From CAYPOY01 sp964412395 (GTDB lineage Bacteria; Chloroflexota; Anaerolineae; B4-G1): a stretch of DNA of 7,690 bases. Shown here piece after piece: positions 5,658-7,690 of the stretch; within the stretch, counting starts at the first letter, position 1; every line of letters starts with the position of its first letter. The notes beneath the pieces were generated by a model that ran no database searches, had not been told where the DNA came from, and saw nothing but the letters and a program-made list of their open reading frames with translations. The stretch spans positions 1 to 7,690 of the forward strand of contig CAYPOY010000252.1 in assembly GCA_964412395.1 (NCBI GenBank), given 5' to 3'. A program made the translations under genes and the position numbers.

Positions 5658-6554
5658 CTACTTCATCTTACGGGCACGCCGCTGCCGAACGATAGCGCGC
5701 ACCAGGTAGAACAGTCCGATGAGAGGCACGGCGATCACGACCAGTACCGGGATGACAAGGACGACGATGACGATGGCTGTGTCCACCAGAAACTGGAGCA
5801 CACGGATGAGGGATTGGAATGTGTTGCGCAGCGTGCCCTCCGGATGCCAGCCGCCAATCTGGATGGGCTGCGCCAATTCGTCGGGGGTGATGTCAAGGGT
5901 GATGGTCGCCATCGCCGCCGACTGCTCCAGGTACTGCATCCGCCCTTTAACCTGCTCAATCTCAGCCTCGACCTCCCGCAGTTGCTCGTAGACGGCGAGG
6001 GCAGCCTCGGTGTCATCGGCCTCCTCCAGGAACTCCAGCAGCCGTGCCTCGGTCGCCTCCAGGTGACGCAGGCGGGACTGGAGGTCCACGTAATCCTCGG
6101 TCACGTCCTGGCCGGAGATGCGCTCACTGCGCACCTCGGTCGCCAGGTCTCGGATGCGCTCCAGCGCGATGTCGAGACTTTCTGCGGGGATGCGGAGCGT
6201 GACGTGAGCCTGCAGACCCTCCTGGTACTGGTACATGTTCGACTCGACGATGTAACCCCCCAGTTCATCTACCAGGTCGTTGATCTCGTCGAGGGCGGGC
6301 TCGGTACCCGGCACCACCAGGCTGAGCGAGGCGTTGCGCACGATGAGGCGCTCGATGCTGGCGTAATCAGCCGCTCCGAAGCTTGGTGCAGCGGGAGCAC
6401 GCTCCTCTTCATCGCCTACGACCTCGCTGACTACGCTCCCGGCCGGAGCTTCGTAGCCTATTGATTCTGGCGCGGGGGCTGCGGCCCTACCGCAACCCAC
6501 GACAGCCAGCACCAGGATAGGGGCGATGACGCTATACACAACCTTCTTGCTCAT
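5658..6554 (-). CDS. DUF4349 domain membrane-anchored lipoprotein
   Basis: A 298-residue protein of the DUF4349 family, whose function is not established. It has a basic start (MSKKVVYS), a hydrophobic signal segment and a lipobox-like VVGC with Cys21, so the N-terminus is probably lipidated outside the membrane. A Pro/Ala/Glu-rich linker (about 22-60) leads to the DUF4349 core (about 66-225): a strand-rich part with ASLSLVV and VTLRIPAESLDIAL, the typical RISGQDVTEDYVDLQSRLRH segment, and a Glu/Leu-rich coiled coil (about 155-212). A strongly hydrophobic segment (about 254-285) is followed by the basic tail RQRRARKMK, fitting a transmembrane helix with its end in the cytoplasm. ATG 6554 has AGGAG (6566-6562) 7 bases upstream. 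The phosphoesterase gene lies 70 bp upstream on the same strand with no clear promoter between, so cotranscription is possible. Some proteins of this type are described as putative anti-sigma factors; I see no direct sign of that here. Confidence 0.88.
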   Translation of the reverse strand: MSKKVVYSVIAPILVLAVVGCGRAAAPAPESIGYEAPAGSVVSEVVGDEEERAPAAPSFGAADYASIERLIVRNASLSLVVPGTEPALDEINDLVDELGGYIVESNMYQYQEGLQAHVTLRIPAESLDIALERIRDLATEVRSERISGQDVTEDYVDLQSRLRHLEATEARLLEFLEEADDTEAALAVYEQLREVEAEIEQVKGRMQYLEQSAAMATITLDITPDELAQPIQIGGWHPEGTLRNTFQSLIRVLQFLVDTAIVIVVLVIPVLVVIAVPLIGLFYLVRAIVRQRRARKMK

Positions 6555-6624
6555 TGTTGCTCTCCTTTCTTTTCGGTTGAAGCCACCGCTCTTTAGACGT
6601 TGAAGTAGGCTCCTGGGTTCCTGG

Positions 6625-7353
6625 TCAGCGCCCCGTCTCCAGCCGCTCGATGAGGCGACGAGGGAGGCCCCGGGCGCGCATCCGCTCCTGTGTGATCTCC
6701 ACCGGGTAGGCGACGCGGCGAAACTCCCAGGTCATGTTCTCTACATCGAGTATCGCGTAGCTGGCACGCGGGTCACCGTCGCGGGGCTGCCCTACGCTGC
6801 CCGGATTGATGATCATACGGTGTCGGCCGAGCATCAGGGGGTTAGGGAGAGGGGGGATTATTGTTTCACAGCGTCGTCGCTGTTCGTCCAATTCAAAGAT
6901 AATGGGGATGTGGGTATGACCCACCAGGCACGTGGGGGTGGAAAAATACGCGAAATTAGCATAGGCCACATTGGCGTCAAGTATGTACTCCCACACCGGT
7001 TCGCTGGGACTGGCATGGGCCAGGTAGAAGCCGCCTTGTTCTATGTGCGTGGGGAGCCTACTCAGGTACTCGCGCGTGGTTTGCGTGAGTGCCGACTGTG
7101 TCCACACGTTGGCAATCCGGGCATCGGAGTTGAAACTTCTGAGGTCCAATTTCCCCAGTGCAGCCCAGTCGTGGTTGCCTGCCAGGCTGATGTGAGGAAA
7201 GTCCTGAATCCGCTCAACGCATTCATTGGGATTGGGGCCGTACCCCACTAGATCGCCCAGACACCAGATCTCATCAAAGTCCGGTGTATCAACCAGCACG
7301 GCCTCCATAGCCACCAGGTTCGCGTGAATGTCGGATATAATCAGATAGTGCAC
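6625..7353 (-). CDS. Calcineurin-like metallophosphoesterase (YfcE/MJ0936-like)
   Basis: A 242-residue cytoplasmic phosphoesterase with a full set of metal-binding motifs: SDIHAN (7-12; Asp8, His10), GDLVGYGP (33-40; Asp34), GNHDW (59-63; Asn60, His61), LAHASP (111-116; His113) and GHTH (145-148; His146, His148). These hold a two-metal centre that hydrolyses phosphoesters. The segment NPGSVGQPRDGDPRASYAIL (183-202) is typical of this subfamily, which includes phosphodiesterases and protein-phosphatase-like enzymes; the natural substrate cannot be inferred. No signal peptide is seen. The start is GTG 7353, needed to keep the first strand before SDIHAN; GGAG (7367-7364) lies 10 bases upstream, and an ATG 8 bases before the GTG is out of frame. 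A loop at about 165-175 (IIPPLPNPLML) is encoded by a C-rich run but lies where the family varies. Confidence 0.93.
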   Translation of the reverse strand: MHYLIISDIHANLVAMEAVLVDTPDFDEIWCLGDLVGYGPNPNECVERIQDFPHISLAGNHDWAALGKLDLRSFNSDARIANVWTQSALTQTTREYLSRLPTHIEQGGFYLAHASPSEPVWEYILDANVAYANFAYFSTPTCLVGHTHIPIIFELDEQRRRCETIIPPLPNPLMLGRHRMIINPGSVGQPRDGDPRASYAILDVENMTWEFRRVAYPVEITQERMRARGLPRRLIERLETGR

Positions 7354-7383
7354 GGCAGCATCACTCCGTGTAAGATGGGCAGT

Positions 7384-7389
7384 ATTATA
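7384..7389 (-). promoter_or_regulatory. Putative -10 box upstream of the metallophosphoesterase gene
   Basis: On the minus strand TATAAT (7389-7384) sits about 30 bp before the GTG start, the same spacing as at the S1 promoter. At 16-18 bp upstream I find no good -35 box (TAGCGC at 17 bp), so only the -10 is supported. Confidence 0.45.
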
Positions 7390-7417
7390 TACCTATTCCC
7401 CGGTTTGCGCTAGCCAC

Positions 7418-7446
7418 TTGTCGAGCCCAGGTAACAGTTGTATAAT
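7418..7446 (+). promoter_or_regulatory. Sigma-70-type promoter of tsaE
   Basis: TTGTCG (7418-7423, four of six matches to the -35 consensus) and a perfect TATAAT (7441-7446) are separated by exactly 17 bp. Transcription would start near 7453, about 34 bases before the tsaE ATG. It is divergent from the phosphoesterase -10 box, the two -10 boxes lying about 51 bp apart. Confidence 0.7.
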
Positions 7447-7486
7447 CATCCTTGAGTTGAGCAGGCATTGCCAGGAGCCACTTCCG

Positions 7487-7690
7487 ATGGCCCCAATTTT
7501 TGGTGAGCACACGTTGGAATTCGTGAGTCGCAGTCCCGATCAGACAAAACGACTGGGTGCGCGCCTGGGTGCACTGCTGCAAGGCGGGGATGTGATCTGC
7601 CTGGAGGGGCCGCTGGGCTCTGGCAAGACCTGTCTGGCACAGGGGGTGGGGCGGGGCTGGGGGGTGGGCCAGACGCTCATCAGTCCCACC
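7487..7690 (+). CDS. tsaE: tRNA threonylcarbamoyladenosine biosynthesis ATPase TsaE, N-terminal part (3' end outside window)
   Basis: The first 68 codons are visible with no stop before the window ends. The protein begins MAPIFGEHTLEFVSRSPDQT, has a helix of the form TKRLGARLGALLQGGDVICL, then the Walker A loop GPLGSGKT (41-48) and reaches ISPT (65-68), the start of the SPTF motif typical of TsaE (YjeE). TsaE is a small P-loop ATPase that works with TsaB and TsaD to transfer the threonylcarbamoyl group to A37 of tRNAs reading ANN codons. About half of the usual length of roughly 150 residues is present. AGGAG at 7473-7477, 9 bases before ATG 7487, supports the start, and a good promoter lies just upstream. 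In many genomes tsaB follows tsaE, which could be the case beyond the edge. Confidence 0.9.
   Translation, partial: MAPIFGEHTLEFVSRSPDQTKRLGARLGALLQGGDVICLEGPLGSGKTCLAQGVGRGWGVGQTLISPT

Noticed and set aside
5631..6464. A 277-codon plus-strand open frame opposite the DUF4349 gene
   Set aside because: The minus-strand frame has a signal peptide, lipobox, coiled coil, membrane helix and a strong ribosome binding site; the plus-strand product has none of these and looks like an antisense artefact.
6836..6860. C-rich run in the phosphoesterase gene, read as IIPPLPNPLML, as a fourth repeat insert
   Set aside because: It lacks inverted or tandem structure and lies in a loop of naturally variable length just before the conserved NPGSVGQPRDG motif.
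7385..7640. Minus-strand open frames overlapping the start of tsaE
   Set aside because: The plus strand there encodes a Walker A GPLGSGKT and ISPT with promoter and ribosome binding site, so the minus-strand frames are shadows.
1..7690. CRISPR array, tRNA or rRNA gene, insertion sequence, or phage or defence genes
   Set aside because: No regularly spaced repeats, no cloverleaf or rRNA-like segments, and no transposase, integrase or known defence domains; nearly all bases are taken up by the seven genes described.

Overview
The window is a GC-rich stretch of bacterial chromosome with seven protein-coding genes, two of them cut by the window edges, and no RNA gene, insertion sequence or CRISPR array that I can see. 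The gene content (a ClpC with a UVR motif, a four-repeat S1 protein, a DUF4349 lipoprotein, TsaE) and the C-rich low-complexity tracts inside and between genes suggest a member of the Chloroflexota, for example the Anaerolineae or a relative. That placement is inference from general appearance, not from a marker gene comparison.

Bases 1-1623 (+ strand) hold the end of one GT-B (GT4-type) glycosyltransferase and a complete second one, the 3' end of a surface polysaccharide or glycoconjugate cluster. The second glycosyltransferase carries three unrelated low-complexity or palindromic inserts that all stay in frame. The first begins with an 11-C run where a one-base slip in either direction would truncate the protein.

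Bases 1650-5516 (- strand) hold an apparent two-gene operon. A four-repeat S1 RNA-binding protein (ribosomal protein S1-like) is transcribed first, from a promoter with a perfect TATAAT. It is followed after 51 bp by clpC, the double-AAA+ unfoldase of the ClpCP protease. clpC converges on the glycosyltransferase, and a strong hairpin at the end of the glycosyltransferase frame looks like a terminator shared by both.

Bases 5658-7353 (- strand) hold a DUF4349 membrane-anchored lipoprotein and, upstream of it, a calcineurin-like metallophosphoesterase. They may be cotranscribed, with a hairpin after the lipoprotein gene.

From 7487 (+ strand) the start of tsaE, for the ATPase of tRNA threonylcarbamoyladenosine synthesis, runs off the window. 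It is divergent from the phosphoesterase, and the 133-bp gap has a good promoter for tsaE and a -10-like box for the phosphoesterase. Most of the window is housekeeping in character; the most unusual sequence is in the glycosyltransferase at 289-1623.
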